Source: CAYVUI01 sp964454745 (GTDB lineage Bacteria > Planctomycetota > Phycisphaerae > Sedimentisphaerales > Anaerohalosphaeraceae). From it: 59,540 nt of DNA. Positions 24,514 to 33,510 of this stretch are shown in pieces. The number at the start of each line of letters is the position of its first letter. The first letter of the stretch is position 1. The stretch lies in assembly GCA_964454745.1 (NCBI GenBank), contig CAYVUI010000007.1, positions 1 through 59,540 of the forward strand, read 5' to 3'. A program made the position numbers and the translations under genes. Below the pieces are notes generated by a model that was given only the letters and a program-made list of their open reading frames with translations, ran no database searches and was not told the origin of the DNA.

Positions 24514-25290
24514 TCAATCCCCCAACTGCCCCTGAATCACCTTCGCCACTTTACCGCCCAGGAATGCACTGCCCTCGCCGTTAAAATGCACATTCCTCTC
24601 AAGCTGGTGCTTATCCAGCTCGCCGGCCACCGCGCCGTGCAGGTCATTTACGGCAATGCCGTGCCGCTTCATCAGCACAACTGCCGCGGCATTGTACGCC
24701 ACCGGGTCTTCGGGCAGAAACCCTTCCGTATCCGGGGCTACGGGCGTAGTCGTCGCAAAGATCAACTTTGCCCCTGTGGCTCGCAGCCGCGTTACAATTT
24801 CCTCAAGGTTGGCGATATACTGCTCGATAGTATGCACACTGGGCCCGGTCACATCCTTTTGGCCGTCCTTCATGTGCCGCATATCGTGCAGGCCGAAATT
24901 AAAATGGATCACATCCCAGCCGCCCGGTTCGAGCCATAGATCCAGGTACTCAAGCCCCTTGGTCGTCGGCCCGCCGTTGGTCGGTATCCGGTACACGTTG
25001 GCCGCGCCCGCAAGCCCTTCGCGAGCCGCCGGGGTGTAACCGATCGAGATCGAATCACCGATCAGCAGTACATTGGGCAAATCCGGGTCATTTACGACAT
25101 AATCAAACGCCTTTAGCTTGGCCAGCCGCTCCTCCAGGCGCGATTCCCACAATTCCTCGCTTATCGGCACAAACTCAGGCTTAACAACTTGAACTTCCTC
25201 CATCTGCTCCGCTGGTTGATCCGTACACCCCGCCAGGGCAATTGCCAATCCCAAAACGACCAATCCAACCCAAAACTTATTGCTGTACAT
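24514..25290 (-). CDS. SGNH/GDSL hydrolase lipoprotein
   Basis: The 258-residue protein has a lipoprotein signal with lipobox LAGC (Cys near residue 22). It contains the SGNH blocks: GDSISIGY with the nucleophile Ser, a Gly-rich block (TNGGPTTKG), FNFGLHDMR with the block III Gly/Asn region, and NVHFNGEGSAFLG near the end with the catalytic D/H pair. It may deacetylate or hydrolyse esters of sugars at the cell surface. It is convergent with the preceding gene, 8 nt apart. Confidence 0.85.
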   Translation of the reverse strand: MYSNKFWVGLVVLGLAIALAGCTDQPAEQMEEVQVVKPEFVPISEELWESRLEERLAKLKAFDYVVNDPDLPNVLLIGDSISIGYTPAAREGLAGAANVYRIPTNGGPTTKGLEYLDLWLEPGGWDVIHFNFGLHDMRHMKDGQKDVTGPSVHTIEQYIANLEEIVTRLRATGAKLIFATTTPVAPDTEGFLPEDPVAYNAAAVVLMKRHGIAVNDLHGAVAGELDKHQLERNVHFNGEGSAFLGGKVAKVIQGQLGD

Positions 25291-25341
25291 GTGAATGCCT
25301 CGACTAGATAACTCTCAATTTCAAATCAATCAAAACGCAGT

Positions 25342-25854
25342 TTATGCTGTAGGGTCACACACAACCTCAATCCAATTGCCATATTCCTCCCACCGCTCCT
25401 CTACTCTTGAACAACCATAGTATGCAATTGTTTTCAGCCCTTCCACTTTAAACTCAGAAAGCAAACGTTTGTAAATCTCAAATTGAAAACCTGAAACAAC
25501 CTCAATAATATCCCTGCTCTCGAAAGGCCTAACGCCAATAGATGGTGGCTCGCAATCATCGAGCCGATCATTTAAATCCTTTAATTTCGGTGGTTCAATT
25601 TGTATGTTACTATATACACCTTTAAGTGGTAAAGTAAGATAAAAGTAAAAGCGGCTCTGAATCCCAAGTTCCCGATATCGTTTGACAACATTTTTAAACA
25701 CCGTTAGGCAACAATCTACTTCCCAGTCATTATGATTCTGCTCAGGAAACAGTTCATCAAAATGCACATGAGTACCAGGGCCTATTTTTCCATCTTCATC
25801 CGAATCGCATTGAATATATTTTTTGAATATTTCGATATCGAAATCTAACTCCAT
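25342..25854 (-). CDS. conserved-looking protein of unknown function, operon partner of a DUF4143 ATPase
   Basis: I do not recognise this 170-residue protein. It is acidic and probably cytoplasmic, with no membrane segment. It has a CDSDEDGKIGPGTHVHFDELFPEQNHNDWEVD stretch near the start that looks like a loop with acidic residues and His. The gene is AT-rich compared with the surroundings. Its ATG is 1 nt after the ATPase stop, so it is translated from the same mRNA. Confidence 0.6.
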   Translation of the reverse strand: MELDFDIEIFKKYIQCDSDEDGKIGPGTHVHFDELFPEQNHNDWEVDCCLTVFKNVVKRYRELGIQSRFYFYLTLPLKGVYSNIQIEPPKLKDLNDRLDDCEPPSIGVRPFESRDIIEVVSGFQFEIYKRLLSEFKVEGLKTIAYYGCSRVEERWEEYGNWIEVVCDPTA

Positions 25855-25855
25855 A

Positions 25856-27223
25856 TCACTTCACCTCTCCACACAAACGCTTCGCCTGTCCGATCAGATA
25901 AAATGGAAGTGACAATAATCGGAACTTCCGCCCCTCCATCCCGGACACGCTAGTTACGCATTCATCCACAANNNNNNNNNNCGCGTAAAAACGCATGGCA
26001 AAATCCCGCTGCTTTTCGTTCACGAACACATGCAAAGACTTCAGCCGCCCGCTCGTACCCGCCTTGATCTCTATCGGAATGATCCGCATTCCGTCTGCCG
26101 CGATAAAATCCACCTCCGCATTCGAGCTGCCCTTTTGCCGCAGCCAGCAATACAACTGCGGCGGCTCAAAACTTTGCCCCCAATACAGCAAATGCTGACC
26201 GGCAAACTGCTCGCAAACCTGCCCGGAATGGATCATCATCAAATCCTCGGGGCTCTCGATATCTGACATCGACACCCCCACATTGCGGCAAAGCAACCCA
26301 ACATCCAGGAAAATCACCTTAAAATACCGCTCGTTGACTTCCGCACCCAGCGGTACACCGTTGGCGTCGCTGTGCAATACCTTGTGCACTACCCTGGCCA
26401 TCGCAAGCTGACCGAGCGACTCCTTTAAATCCTTGCTCTTTTCCTCACGGTCGATTTGGGTGTACTTAACTTTTTGCCCAACAAGGGCCGGTATCTTTAC
26501 AAAAACCGTCTCAATCCGCTTTGGATTAACCCGCGGACCATACTTGTGAAAATCCGCACGATAAGTGGACAAAATATTGCTCAACACCCGCTCACTCTCA
26601 AGGTACGACCGGGTCCGGGCAAACATCTTCACCGCCTCGGGCATCCCTCCAACCACGCAAAAATCACGTACATATTCCATTAACTCATCATGGATACTGC
26701 CCGGAATTTTTTCCGCCAAAGAATAATTCTGAAGAAATCCGAGCAGCTTCTCCTTACCCATCGCCAGCAGGAATTCCTCAAAGCACATCGGGCCAAGGTG
26801 CATATATTCAATCCGCCCCACCGGCATCGAAAACTGGTGATCCTCCAGAACGAACTCAAGTAACGAACCTGCCGCAATAATATGCAGCTCAGGCATCTGC
26901 TCATAAAAATAGCGCAGCGTCGCGAAGACTTCCCCCGCCGCCTGGATTTCATCCAGAAACAGCAGGGTTTTACCCGGAATAATAGACCGTTCAAGCTTGA
27001 CCTCAAGCAAAGAGACGATCCGCTCCGGCTGGCGTGACTCAAAAAACTCCGCCATTCCCGGTGTCTGCTCAAAATTGATGACGGCGACCTCGTCAAATTG
27101 CTCTTGGCCGAGCATAGACACAAGATACGACTTGCCAACCTGCCTTGCCCCTCGCAAGACCAGCGGCTTTCGCCCGGGCCGGCTGGCCCATTCTTTCAGT
27201 TCTTCCAGTGTGTATCGGTACAT
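25856..27223 (-). CDS. AAA_14/DUF4143 ATPase (contains a 10-N gap)
   Basis: The protein has an N-terminal AAA_14 P-loop module (GARQVGKSYL near residue 27; Walker B LLFLDEIQA near residue 88) followed by a DUF4143 domain ending in an AEVDFI...PIEIKAG block, which resembles a PD-(D/E)xK nuclease-like core. Ten N's at 25972-25981 fall in the last 40 codons; the frame stays open across them as written, but the true spacing is unknown. The region before the start has a triple repeat that includes the AGGTG ribosome binding site (27230-27345). The family function is not established. Confidence 0.88.
   Translation of the reverse strand: MYRYTLEELKEWASRPGRKPLVLRGARQVGKSYLVSMLGQEQFDEVAVINFEQTPGMAEFFESRQPERIVSLLEVKLERSIIPGKTLLFLDEIQAAGEVFATLRYFYEQMPELHIIAAGSLLEFVLEDHQFSMPVGRIEYMHLGPMCFEEFLLAMGKEKLLGFLQNYSLAEKIPGSIHDELMEYVRDFCVVGGMPEAVKMFARTRSYLESERVLSNILSTYRADFHKYGPRVNPKRIETVFVKIPALVGQKVKYTQIDREEKSKDLKESLGQLAMARVVHKVLHSDANGVPLGAEVNERYFKVIFLDVGLLCRNVGVSMSDIESPEDLMMIHSGQVCEQFAGQHLLYWGQSFEPPQLYCWLRQKGSSNAEVDFIAADGMRIIPIEIKAGTSGRLKSLHVFVNEKQRDFAMRFYAXXXXVDECVTSVSGMEGRKFRLLSLPFYLIGQAKRLCGEVK
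25972..25981. other. assembly gap of 10 N
   Basis: Ten N's interrupt the 3' part of the ATPase gene. The real length is unknown, so the residues encoded here are not determined. Confidence 0.99.
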
Positions 27224-27229
27224 TTTGAC

Positions 27230-27345
27230 ATTTTCACCTGTAATTACATACCATTATCGGATATTTTCACCTGTAATATTATCATATCTAGTATATTATT
27301 ACAGGTAATATTATCTATAATTGGTAACTTTTAACAGGTTATTTC
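27230..27345. repeat. operator-like repeats upstream of the first DUF4143 ATPase
   Basis: TTTTCACCTGTAAT occurs twice on the plus strand (27231-27244 and 27264-27277), an inverted copy ATTACAGGTAAT lies at about 27297-27308, and a partial copy AACAGGTTAT at about 27333-27342. The core ATTACAGGT/ACCTGTAAT is a near-palindrome. The copy nearest the gene includes AGGTG, the ATPase ribosome binding site. Confidence 0.6.
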
Positions 27346-27393
27346 AGATCAATCGCTTTTTTCAGGCCATAAATGAGGTTCGCCAAAAAAACT

Positions 27394-28029
27394 CTACTGC
27401 ACAAACGGATTATACCGCTTTTCGTGCCCGATCGTCGTCTCCGGTCCGTGACCGGGATAAACCTGCGCGTCATCGGGCAGTAGATACAGCTTCTTGCGGA
27501 TGCTCGTCAAAAGCTGCCCACCGTTGCCGCCGGGGAAGTCGCTCCGCCCGATCCCCTCTAAAAACAGCGTATCCCCCGAAAACAGCACATTTTCCCCTTT
27601 AAACCAGAAACCAACCGATCCCGGTGTATGCCCCGGCGTCGAGAGCACCTCAAAATCAAAGCCGCCAAACGAGCACGGCCCCTCTTCGAGCAGAAAATCC
27701 GCCTCTTTCGTCACAAATTCCATCCCCGTCATCAGCGACAGGTTCTTGCCCGCGTCGGTCAGCATCTCGGCATCAGCCTTGTGTATCGCCACCTCCACAT
27801 CCGGCCACTTCTCGCGAATCTTCTCCAGTCCCGCGATATGGTCCCCATGCCCGTGCGTGAGCAGCACCCACTCGGGCACCAGCTCCCATTTATGGAGAAA
27901 CTTCACCAGCGGCTCCGGGCTCATCCCTGCATCCACTACCACACACCGCGGCACCGACACCGATTCACGCAGCACATAACAATTCGTCGCAAAAGCACCC
28001 AATACCAGGCTATCAACTACCAGGCTCAT
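27394..28029 (-). CDS. metallo-beta-lactamase fold hydrolase (glyoxalase II-like)
   Basis: The 211-residue protein has the di-metal motif THGHGDHIAG (near residue 58), later ligands in STPGHTPGS and LFSGDTLF, and a C-terminal PGHGPETTIG. The size and motif order fit small hydroxyacylglutathione-hydrolase-like proteins common in anaerobes. ATG at 28029 is preferred because GGAG lies 7 nt before it; a TTG codon just upstream is also in frame. AT-rich inverted repeats lie upstream (28077-28125). Confidence 0.9.
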   Translation of the reverse strand: MSLVVDSLVLGAFATNCYVLRESVSVPRCVVVDAGMSPEPLVKFLHKWELVPEWVLLTHGHGDHIAGLEKIREKWPDVEVAIHKADAEMLTDAGKNLSLMTGMEFVTKEADFLLEEGPCSFGGFDFEVLSTPGHTPGSVGFWFKGENVLFSGDTLFLEGIGRSDFPGGNGGQLLTSIRKKLYLLPDDAQVYPGHGPETTIGHEKRYNPFVQ

Positions 28030-28076
28030 CAAATCTCCACATTAAAATCTATAACCCAAATCCTTATTTCATTAAA

Positions 28077-28125
28077 TGTAATAAGCAAATCCGTTATTAC
28101 AAGTTAGCCCATCTTATTGTAATAA
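28077..28125. repeat. inverted repeats upstream of the metallo-beta-lactamase fold gene
   Basis: TGTAATAA (28077-28084) and TTATTACA (28094-28101) form a perfect 8-bp inverted repeat with a 9-nt spacer. A further TTATTGTAATAA near-palindrome is at 28114-28125. It may be an operator for the hydrolase gene. Confidence 0.4.
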
Positions 28126-28190
28126 GAAAACGGTAATCAACATTTTTGACCTAAAAACGATACCATTTTAATAGACACAAAAAGTCTACA

Positions 28191-28382
28191 TTACACCTCA
28201 CTGGCCTGATCCGGAGACCAGTTGTCGTCATTCTCCCCGGGCAGCGGCTCTTCCCTGGTCGCGTGGAAAAGCCCCGTCACCCAGTACACAACAGTCATCC
28301 CAATGCCAAAAGCGAACAACAGGGACCCGATTACAACCAAAACCGTAACCACAATCCCCGCGACAATCCAAGCCATGCTCAT
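28191..28382 (-). CDS. small single-pass membrane protein
   Basis: The 63-residue protein has one long hydrophobic stretch (residues 5-40) and an acidic tail with Trp. Its ATG directly abuts the stop codon of the AIM24-family gene, so it is translated from the same mRNA. No family is recognised. Confidence 0.6.
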   Translation of the reverse strand: MSMAWIVAGIVVTVLVVIGSLLFAFGIGMTVVYWVTGLFHATREEPLPGENDDNWSPDQASEV

Positions 28383-29066
28383 TTAATCCCCCTTGCTGGG
28401 CATCTTCGAGGCGATCTTCTCGGCGATCTTCGCCAGGGGCATACTCTGGAGCCAAACATCCCCGGGCCCGGTCAGCGTCGCCAAAAACAGTCCTTCGCCG
28501 CTAAAGAGGATGTTTTTCAGCCCCTTCACGCGGGTGATATCAAAATCCACGGTCGGGTCCATCGCCGCCACATGCGACTGATCCACCTTGAGCGTCTGAC
28601 CTTCCTTGAGTTCATACTTGGTCAGCTCGCCCGAAATCTCGAGGAACACCAGCCCCGGCCCGGTCAGCCTTTGCATAATAAAGCCCTCGCCGCCGAAAAA
28701 GCCCGCGCCGAGCTTCTTACGAAAGTGCATCTTCAGCTCCACGTCCGGCTGGGCGAACATAAATCCCTGCTTCTGGCAGATAATGCTCTGGCCTTCCGCC
28801 AGCTCAATTGGCAGAATCTTTCCCGGAAATTCCGACGCAAACGTAATCAGCCCCCTGCCGCTGGAACAGGTATAAGTCGTTAAAAAGAGCGACTCACCCG
28901 CGACCATCCGGCCCAGGCCCTTGAACAACCCGCCCTTGCTGTTGGTCGCCATGTCGATATTCGCCGACATCCAGGCCATACCGCCCGATTCCGTATATAC
29001 CGACTCGCCTTCTTCCAGCCACACATCCACCGTCTGCATCGTTGTACCGTTAATGGTATACTCCAT
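28383..29066 (-). CDS. AIM24/TIGR00266-family protein
   Basis: The 227-residue protein is built from glycine-rich beta strands with the family blocks GESVYTESGGMAWM, GGLFKGLGRMVAGESLFLTTY and GFFGGEGFIMQRLTGPG. Members form a double-stranded beta-helix trimer, and their bacterial role is unknown. GGGAGAA precedes the ATG at 29066. The small membrane protein gene follows with no gap. Confidence 0.9.
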   Translation of the reverse strand: MEYTINGTTMQTVDVWLEEGESVYTESGGMAWMSANIDMATNSKGGLFKGLGRMVAGESLFLTTYTCSSGRGLITFASEFPGKILPIELAEGQSIICQKQGFMFAQPDVELKMHFRKKLGAGFFGGEGFIMQRLTGPGLVFLEISGELTKYELKEGQTLKVDQSHVAAMDPTVDFDITRVKGLKNILFSGEGLFLATLTGPGDVWLQSMPLAKIAEKIASKMPSKGD

Positions 29067-29114
29067 CCGTTTTCTCCCTAAAATCCATCGTTGACAAACA
29101 AAAGTTAATCCGGT

Positions 29115-29822
29115 TTATTCCCCCGCTTGCCGGCCATATACTTCCTGTACCCATGTAAAAAATACCACCGGGTCGTCCCTGTCAAGGTCCAGTTCCTGGC
29201 AATAGTCCTCGTACAGGTCGAACAGGTCGCTTATATGCTCATAATCGGTATGTTTTTTCCGTTTCCACGGCCCCTCGGGGATATACGCCTCCCACTTGGC
29301 CGAATCGTAGCCCTCGCCGTTTAGCAGCATCCGGGCAATCGCCCCGACCGTTCCCGAGCGGTCCATGCCCTGCCGGCAGTGGATCAGCATCGGCGTTTCG
29401 TTGTCATTTAGGGCATCGATCACATCGAGCAGGCTCTCGCGGCCTGGCATGCGGTACGCACTAAGCTCTACCGTTACCATTTTTACGCCCAGCTCCTGTA
29501 AAAGTGCCTCTTCCTGGTCCGTTTCTTCCCCGGCGTCGCCGCGAAGGTTCAGCACCGTCTGGATCTTGTATTGCTCGATCCAGTCCTTTAGCTGGCCGGT
29601 TTCCGGCTGGGCCGAGCGGTAGAGCGTATCCTCGATGACTTCCTGGAAATTGTTTTTGTATTCGAACTGCCAGAGGTAAAAACCGCCTCCGACAATCAAA
29701 AAAGCCAGAAACACTTTCAAACCGCGGTGCTTCTTTTTCTTCTTCGCAGTAGCCGCCTGCACGTCCTGCTGATTTTTCGTCGTATCTTCCATGGTGCATA
29801 TCATAAGCAAAAACCGGTCCAT
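29115..29822 (-). CDS. membrane-anchored tyrosine phosphatase (dual-specificity-like)
   Basis: The 235-residue protein has a Lys-rich cytoplasmic start, one membrane helix (about residues 36-50) and a phosphatase domain with DTLYRSAQP, a VLNLRGDAGEE block, and the active-site loop HCRQGMDRSG (HCxxGxxR). The domain resembles the DSP-like tyrosine phosphatases of Gram-negative bacteria. The start could be any of three in-frame ATGs (29822, 29804 or 29792); none has a strong ribosome binding site. Confidence 0.85.
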   Translation of the reverse strand: MDRFLLMICTMEDTTKNQQDVQAATAKKKKKHRGLKVFLAFLIVGGGFYLWQFEYKNNFQEVIEDTLYRSAQPETGQLKDWIEQYKIQTVLNLRGDAGEETDQEEALLQELGVKMVTVELSAYRMPGRESLLDVIDALNDNETPMLIHCRQGMDRSGTVGAIARMLLNGEGYDSAKWEAYIPEGPWKRKKHTDYEHISDLFDLYEDYCQELDLDRDDPVVFFTWVQEVYGRQAGE

Positions 29823-29935
29823 ATTGCAAACATCTTTATGAAACCTGCTGGAAAGATTACCCCAATCAACCTATAATACCTCAAAAGCGGCATCGCAGGG
29901 ACGCAGCCGCACTCAACCAGACATAACGAGTACTC

Positions 29936-31453
29936 ATGGACGCAATAAAAGAGCAAAACCAAAACAAGCCCTTTACCATTCTGCTGGCGTTTATCGCCGG
30001 GGTGACCCTCTTTCGGCTTTTGCTGATCCTCGCCGGCTCGGCGGACCTCTCGGGCGACGAAATGCAGTACTGGGACTGGTCGCGTCATCCGTCGCTTAGC
30101 TATTACTCCAAGCCGCCGGGGGTTGCCTATCTTATCCTCATCTCCCGCAGCATCTTCGGCAATACGGCGCTGGGCATCCGCTTTTGGCCGCTGGTCTTTT
30201 CCGCCCTGTCCGCGATCACGCTCTACAAACTCACAGCAAAAAGATACGACGCGAACACCGCGCTTCGCGCCGCCGGGATGTTCCTGCTGGTGCCGCTGTT
30301 CATGGCCTACGGCATCGCCATGACGCCCGATACCCCGATGATCTTCTTCTGGATTCTCTCGCTGCTGCTGTTTCACATGGCCGTGGCGGAGGGCAAAACC
30401 CGGGCCTGGCCGCTGCTGGGCGTATCGCTTGGCCTCGGGCTCTTGTGTAAATATGCGATCCTGTTTTTCATCCCCTGCGCGGCTCTGTACTTCATTTTCA
30501 CCCCGCAGTACCGCAAGCACCTTAAATCCCCCTGGCCATATTTGGCCCTGATTATCGCCGTCGCGTTTTTAACGCCCGTACTCATCTGGAATTCACAGAA
30601 CGACTGGGTAAATTTCCGCCACGACCTGGGCCACACGAAGCTCGACCAGGGCTTTCGGATCGACATCCCCTCGATCCTGGACCTGGCCGGCTCACAGATC
30701 GCACTGATCTCACCGATTCTGTTTTTCCTGATGTTCATGGCGGTACGGAGCTATCGAAAGCGCGATCCGCTGGCCTTCTGGTTCAGCGTACCGATCCTCG
30801 CGGGCTTTTTCGTTAAGTCCATCCAGGGCAAGGTACAGGCCAACTGGCCGATGGCGGCCTACCCTGCGGCGTTTTTGCCCCTGGCACATCAGTTCCTGGC
30901 GGGTTACCCGAAGCTGACCAACAAAGCCAAATCCTGGGTCCGCGCGGGGGTAACAACCTCGGTGGTAATGACACTGCTCGCAGCGGTGTTCTTCTCCGCT
31001 CCGTCGCTGCTGTCATTGATGGGTGTACCGCCCAAGTACGACCCAACCCGGCGCATTCGCGGCTATTCTCAGCTTGCCGACGTGGTCCACGAATTCCGGG
31101 AAACCGAGCGGATGGAAAACCGGGAAGACCCGTTCGTTTTTACCGACTATTACATGCTCACCGCAGCGATGGCGTTTTACCTGCCGGACAACCCGACGGT
31201 GTATTACGTCAATCCGCGTATCCGGCGGATGAATCATTACGACATCCTGCCGTGGTTTGGCGACCGGATCGGGGACAATGCGATTTTCGTCTGCCAGGAC
31301 GGCATCGCGGACTATATCGCCGAGGCCTTCGAATCTGTCACGCAGCATGAAGTGCCCATCGAGGATAGAAACGGCAAGGTGTTCCGCAATTTCCGGGTCT
31401 ACGAATGCAGAAATTATCTCGGCATGCCCCGGCCCGAACCCTACGGGTATTAA
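29936..31453 (+). CDS. GT39-like integral membrane glycosyltransferase (ArnT/PMT_2 type)
   Basis: The 505-residue protein has about a dozen membrane helices. The first periplasmic loop carries the acidic motif SGDEMQYWDWSRHPSLSYYSKPPG, which matches the catalytic DE region and the PP(G/L) element of polyprenyl-phosphate sugar transferases. It probably moves a sugar from a lipid carrier to an envelope acceptor. The C-terminal third is a soluble extracytoplasmic domain. A TATAAT at 29872-29877 could be its -10 box. It converges with the DUF2752 gene, 7 nt apart. Confidence 0.87.
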   Translation: MDAIKEQNQNKPFTILLAFIAGVTLFRLLLILAGSADLSGDEMQYWDWSRHPSLSYYSKPPGVAYLILISRSIFGNTALGIRFWPLVFSALSAITLYKLTAKRYDANTALRAAGMFLLVPLFMAYGIAMTPDTPMIFFWILSLLLFHMAVAEGKTRAWPLLGVSLGLGLLCKYAILFFIPCAALYFIFTPQYRKHLKSPWPYLALIIAVAFLTPVLIWNSQNDWVNFRHDLGHTKLDQGFRIDIPSILDLAGSQIALISPILFFLMFMAVRSYRKRDPLAFWFSVPILAGFFVKSIQGKVQANWPMAAYPAAFLPLAHQFLAGYPKLTNKAKSWVRAGVTTSVVMTLLAAVFFSAPSLLSLMGVPPKYDPTRRIRGYSQLADVVHEFRETERMENREDPFVFTDYYMLTAAMAFYLPDNPTVYYVNPRIRRMNHYDILPWFGDRIGDNAIFVCQDGIADYIAEAFESVTQHEVPIEDRNGKVFRNFRVYECRNYLGMPRPEPYGY

Positions 31454-31460
31454 AGTGGAA

Positions 31461-31868
31461 TTACCCCGGGGCCAGGAATGTAAACGGTTCTGCGGGGATA
31501 TTCCGCAGGATGGCGAACACAATCACCGCAACCGCAAGCGACCAGACCAGCAAGGGGCTTTTCAGGAAGGCAAACATTGGTTTTTTCGTCAGGTGCAGTT
31601 TGACCCAGTCAAGCCCGCAAATGACCACCAGCGGCAGGCAGAGCAAAAGCAGCGGGTTATACCCAAACGCCGCACGGATATCCCCATGTAAAAGGGAATG
31701 AATCATCCGCGTACTGCCGCAGCCCGGGCAGTACAGCCCTGTACATTGATGAAACAGACACGGCGGAAAAAAGCGGCTCGTCGCAGGTGAAAGGAAAAAA
31801 ATTACACCGAGAACGATGAATCCGGCCATTGCCCCTGCTGACAAAATTATAATCTTCGAGCGGTTCAT
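31461..31868 (-). CDS. DUF2752 membrane protein
   Basis: The 135-residue protein has three hydrophobic helices and the family motif CTGLYCPGCGSTRMIHSLLHGD (CPGCGxTR) near residue 45. The function is unknown. It follows the CD225-like gene by 14 nt and probably belongs to the same transcript. Confidence 0.88.
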   Translation of the reverse strand: MNRSKIIILSAGAMAGFIVLGVIFFLSPATSRFFPPCLFHQCTGLYCPGCGSTRMIHSLLHGDIRAAFGYNPLLLLCLPLVVICGLDWVKLHLTKKPMFAFLKSPLLVWSLAVAVIVFAILRNIPAEPFTFLAPG

Positions 31869-31882
31869 AAATCCGTTTTATG

Positions 31883-32416
31883 CTACATGGTTTGATAAGA
31901 AGCCGCCTGAAAGAAAAAGCCCATGAAATAAAGAGCAAAAGCGATAAGATTTCCTACGATCCCAATCGCAATTGCGCCGTAGGCAAATATCTTTGCCATC
32001 TTTGACATCTTCCAGGCACCCTCAACATCCCCACTGACCAGTTTACTGTTAACCATTGCCGCGCAGACAATCGCGACCACGCCAAGTGGCATACAACAGC
32101 AAACCGTAGAAAGAATCGCCGGGAAAAGATGCGTCGGAATTTCCTCGGTGGGTATCTGTGTGGTTGCCTGAGCTTGCCCTGTCTCGGCTGCGGGAAACGC
32201 AGCAGCCGGCTGGCCCTGTACTGTGGGCTGTTCGAGGACAACCTCGCTTTTCGGCGGCTGGGGTGACTCAGGTGCCGCAGGTTCCTCGGGATTTTGGAAG
32301 GTTTCCTCTCCTGTATCCTGCTCCCCGGAATCGGTCATGAAATCGGGCACATCCTGGTTTGGCTCGTTGTTTTCCGGATTTATCGGGTTATTTTCCTGCT
32401 CTTTATGTTCGTCCAT
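31883..32416 (-). CDS. CD225/dispanin-like membrane protein with long disordered N-terminus
   Basis: The 177-residue protein has about 100 polar, Pro/Glu/Gln-rich residues, then a CD225-type domain: LFPAILSTVCCCMPLGVVAIVCAAMVNSKL and a second helix KIFAYGAIAIGIVGNLIAFALYF. A CCC cluster follows the first helix entry as in the family. The ATG at 32416 is preferred because GGGAG lies 7 nt before it; an upstream ATG adds six residues. It commonly neighbours DUF2752, as here. Confidence 0.85.
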   Translation of the reverse strand: MDEHKEQENNPINPENNEPNQDVPDFMTDSGEQDTGEETFQNPEEPAAPESPQPPKSEVVLEQPTVQGQPAAAFPAAETGQAQATTQIPTEEIPTHLFPAILSTVCCCMPLGVVAIVCAAMVNSKLVSGDVEGAWKMSKMAKIFAYGAIAIGIVGNLIAFALYFMGFFFQAASYQTM

Positions 32417-32448
32417 GATTTCTCCCTTCGCCATTGGTATTTGTGTGT

Positions 32449-33507
32449 TTATTCCTCTTCAAACAGCGATTCGCTGTCGTCGGAGGGCTTTTTTGTCTTC
32501 TTCTCATCCGGAAAGGCAACGCCCAGGTGCTCACAGGCCCCGCGGGTAATCTCCCGCCCGCGCTTGGTCCGCCGGATAAAGCCGATCTGCAGCAAGTACG
32601 GCTCGACTACATCCTCAAGTGTATCGCGCTCCTGGCCGAGGGTCGCTGCGAGGGCATCGATCCCCGCCGGGCCGCCGTCGTAAATCTCGATCAGTGAACG
32701 CAGGAACGAACGGTCCAGGGCGTCGAGGCCCAGTTCGTCGATTTCTTCCATCTTGAGCGACTGGGTCACGATATCCTTTGTCAGCTTGCCGCTGCCCTTT
32801 ACCTGCGCGTAATCTCGTACGCGCTTTAGAAGCCGATTGGCAATTCGCGGTGTGCCGCGGCTGCGGCGGGCGATCATATCCAGCGCGGAATCATCACACG
32901 AAAGCTCCAGCAACTGCGCCGAACGGTCAATGATCTGCCCCAGTTCCTCGGGCGAATAGAACAGCAGGTGCAAAAGCATCCCGAACCGCCCGCGAAGCGG
33001 CGCACTTAAGAGCCCGGCACGCGTGGTCGCCCCGATGAGCGTGAATCGCTTGAGCGGGAAGTTAATCGTCTTGGCATGAATCCCGGAATCCACGGTATAA
33101 TCGACCTTGAAATCCTCCATCGCCGGGTAGATAAATTCCTCGACCGGCGCGCTTAGCCGGTGGATTTCGTCAATAAACAGGATATCCCCGGTATTGACAT
33201 TCGAGAGCATGCCCATTACGTCGCCCTGCTTGGTCAGTGCCGGGCCGGAGGTTACGCGGATCGCGGCGTTCATCTCGTTAGCGATCACGTTGGCCAGCGT
33301 TGTTTTGCCCAGCCCCGGCGGGCCGTATAAAAGGATATGCTCCAAAGGTTCCTTCCGCTGGCAGGCCGCCTGGATGGCGATCGAGAGCTTTTCCTTTACG
33401 CCCGACTGCCCGCAGACCTGCCCGAGAGATTCCGGCCGAAGCGACTGGTTAAAATTCGCCTCGCTCGGATCGCGGTTGTCAGCATTGATAACTCGTTCTA
33501 TGGCCAT
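32449..33507 (-). CDS. ruvB: Holliday junction helicase motor RuvB
   Basis: RuvB drives branch migration with RuvA. The 352-residue protein has Walker A (YGPPGLGKTTL near residue 62), Walker B (ILFIDEIHRL near residue 110), the sensor GATTRAGLLSAPLRGRFG with the arginine finger, and a C-terminal winged-helix. Its ATG is 3 nt after the ruvA stop, so both are translated from one mRNA. Confidence 0.97.
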   Translation of the reverse strand: MAIERVINADNRDPSEANFNQSLRPESLGQVCGQSGVKEKLSIAIQAACQRKEPLEHILLYGPPGLGKTTLANVIANEMNAAIRVTSGPALTKQGDVMGMLSNVNTGDILFIDEIHRLSAPVEEFIYPAMEDFKVDYTVDSGIHAKTINFPLKRFTLIGATTRAGLLSAPLRGRFGMLLHLLFYSPEELGQIIDRSAQLLELSCDDSALDMIARRSRGTPRIANRLLKRVRDYAQVKGSGKLTKDIVTQSLKMEEIDELGLDALDRSFLRSLIEIYDGGPAGIDALAATLGQERDTLEDVVEPYLLQIGFIRRTKRGREITRGACEHLGVAFPDEKKTKKPSDDSESLFEEE

Positions 33508-33510
33508 GGG

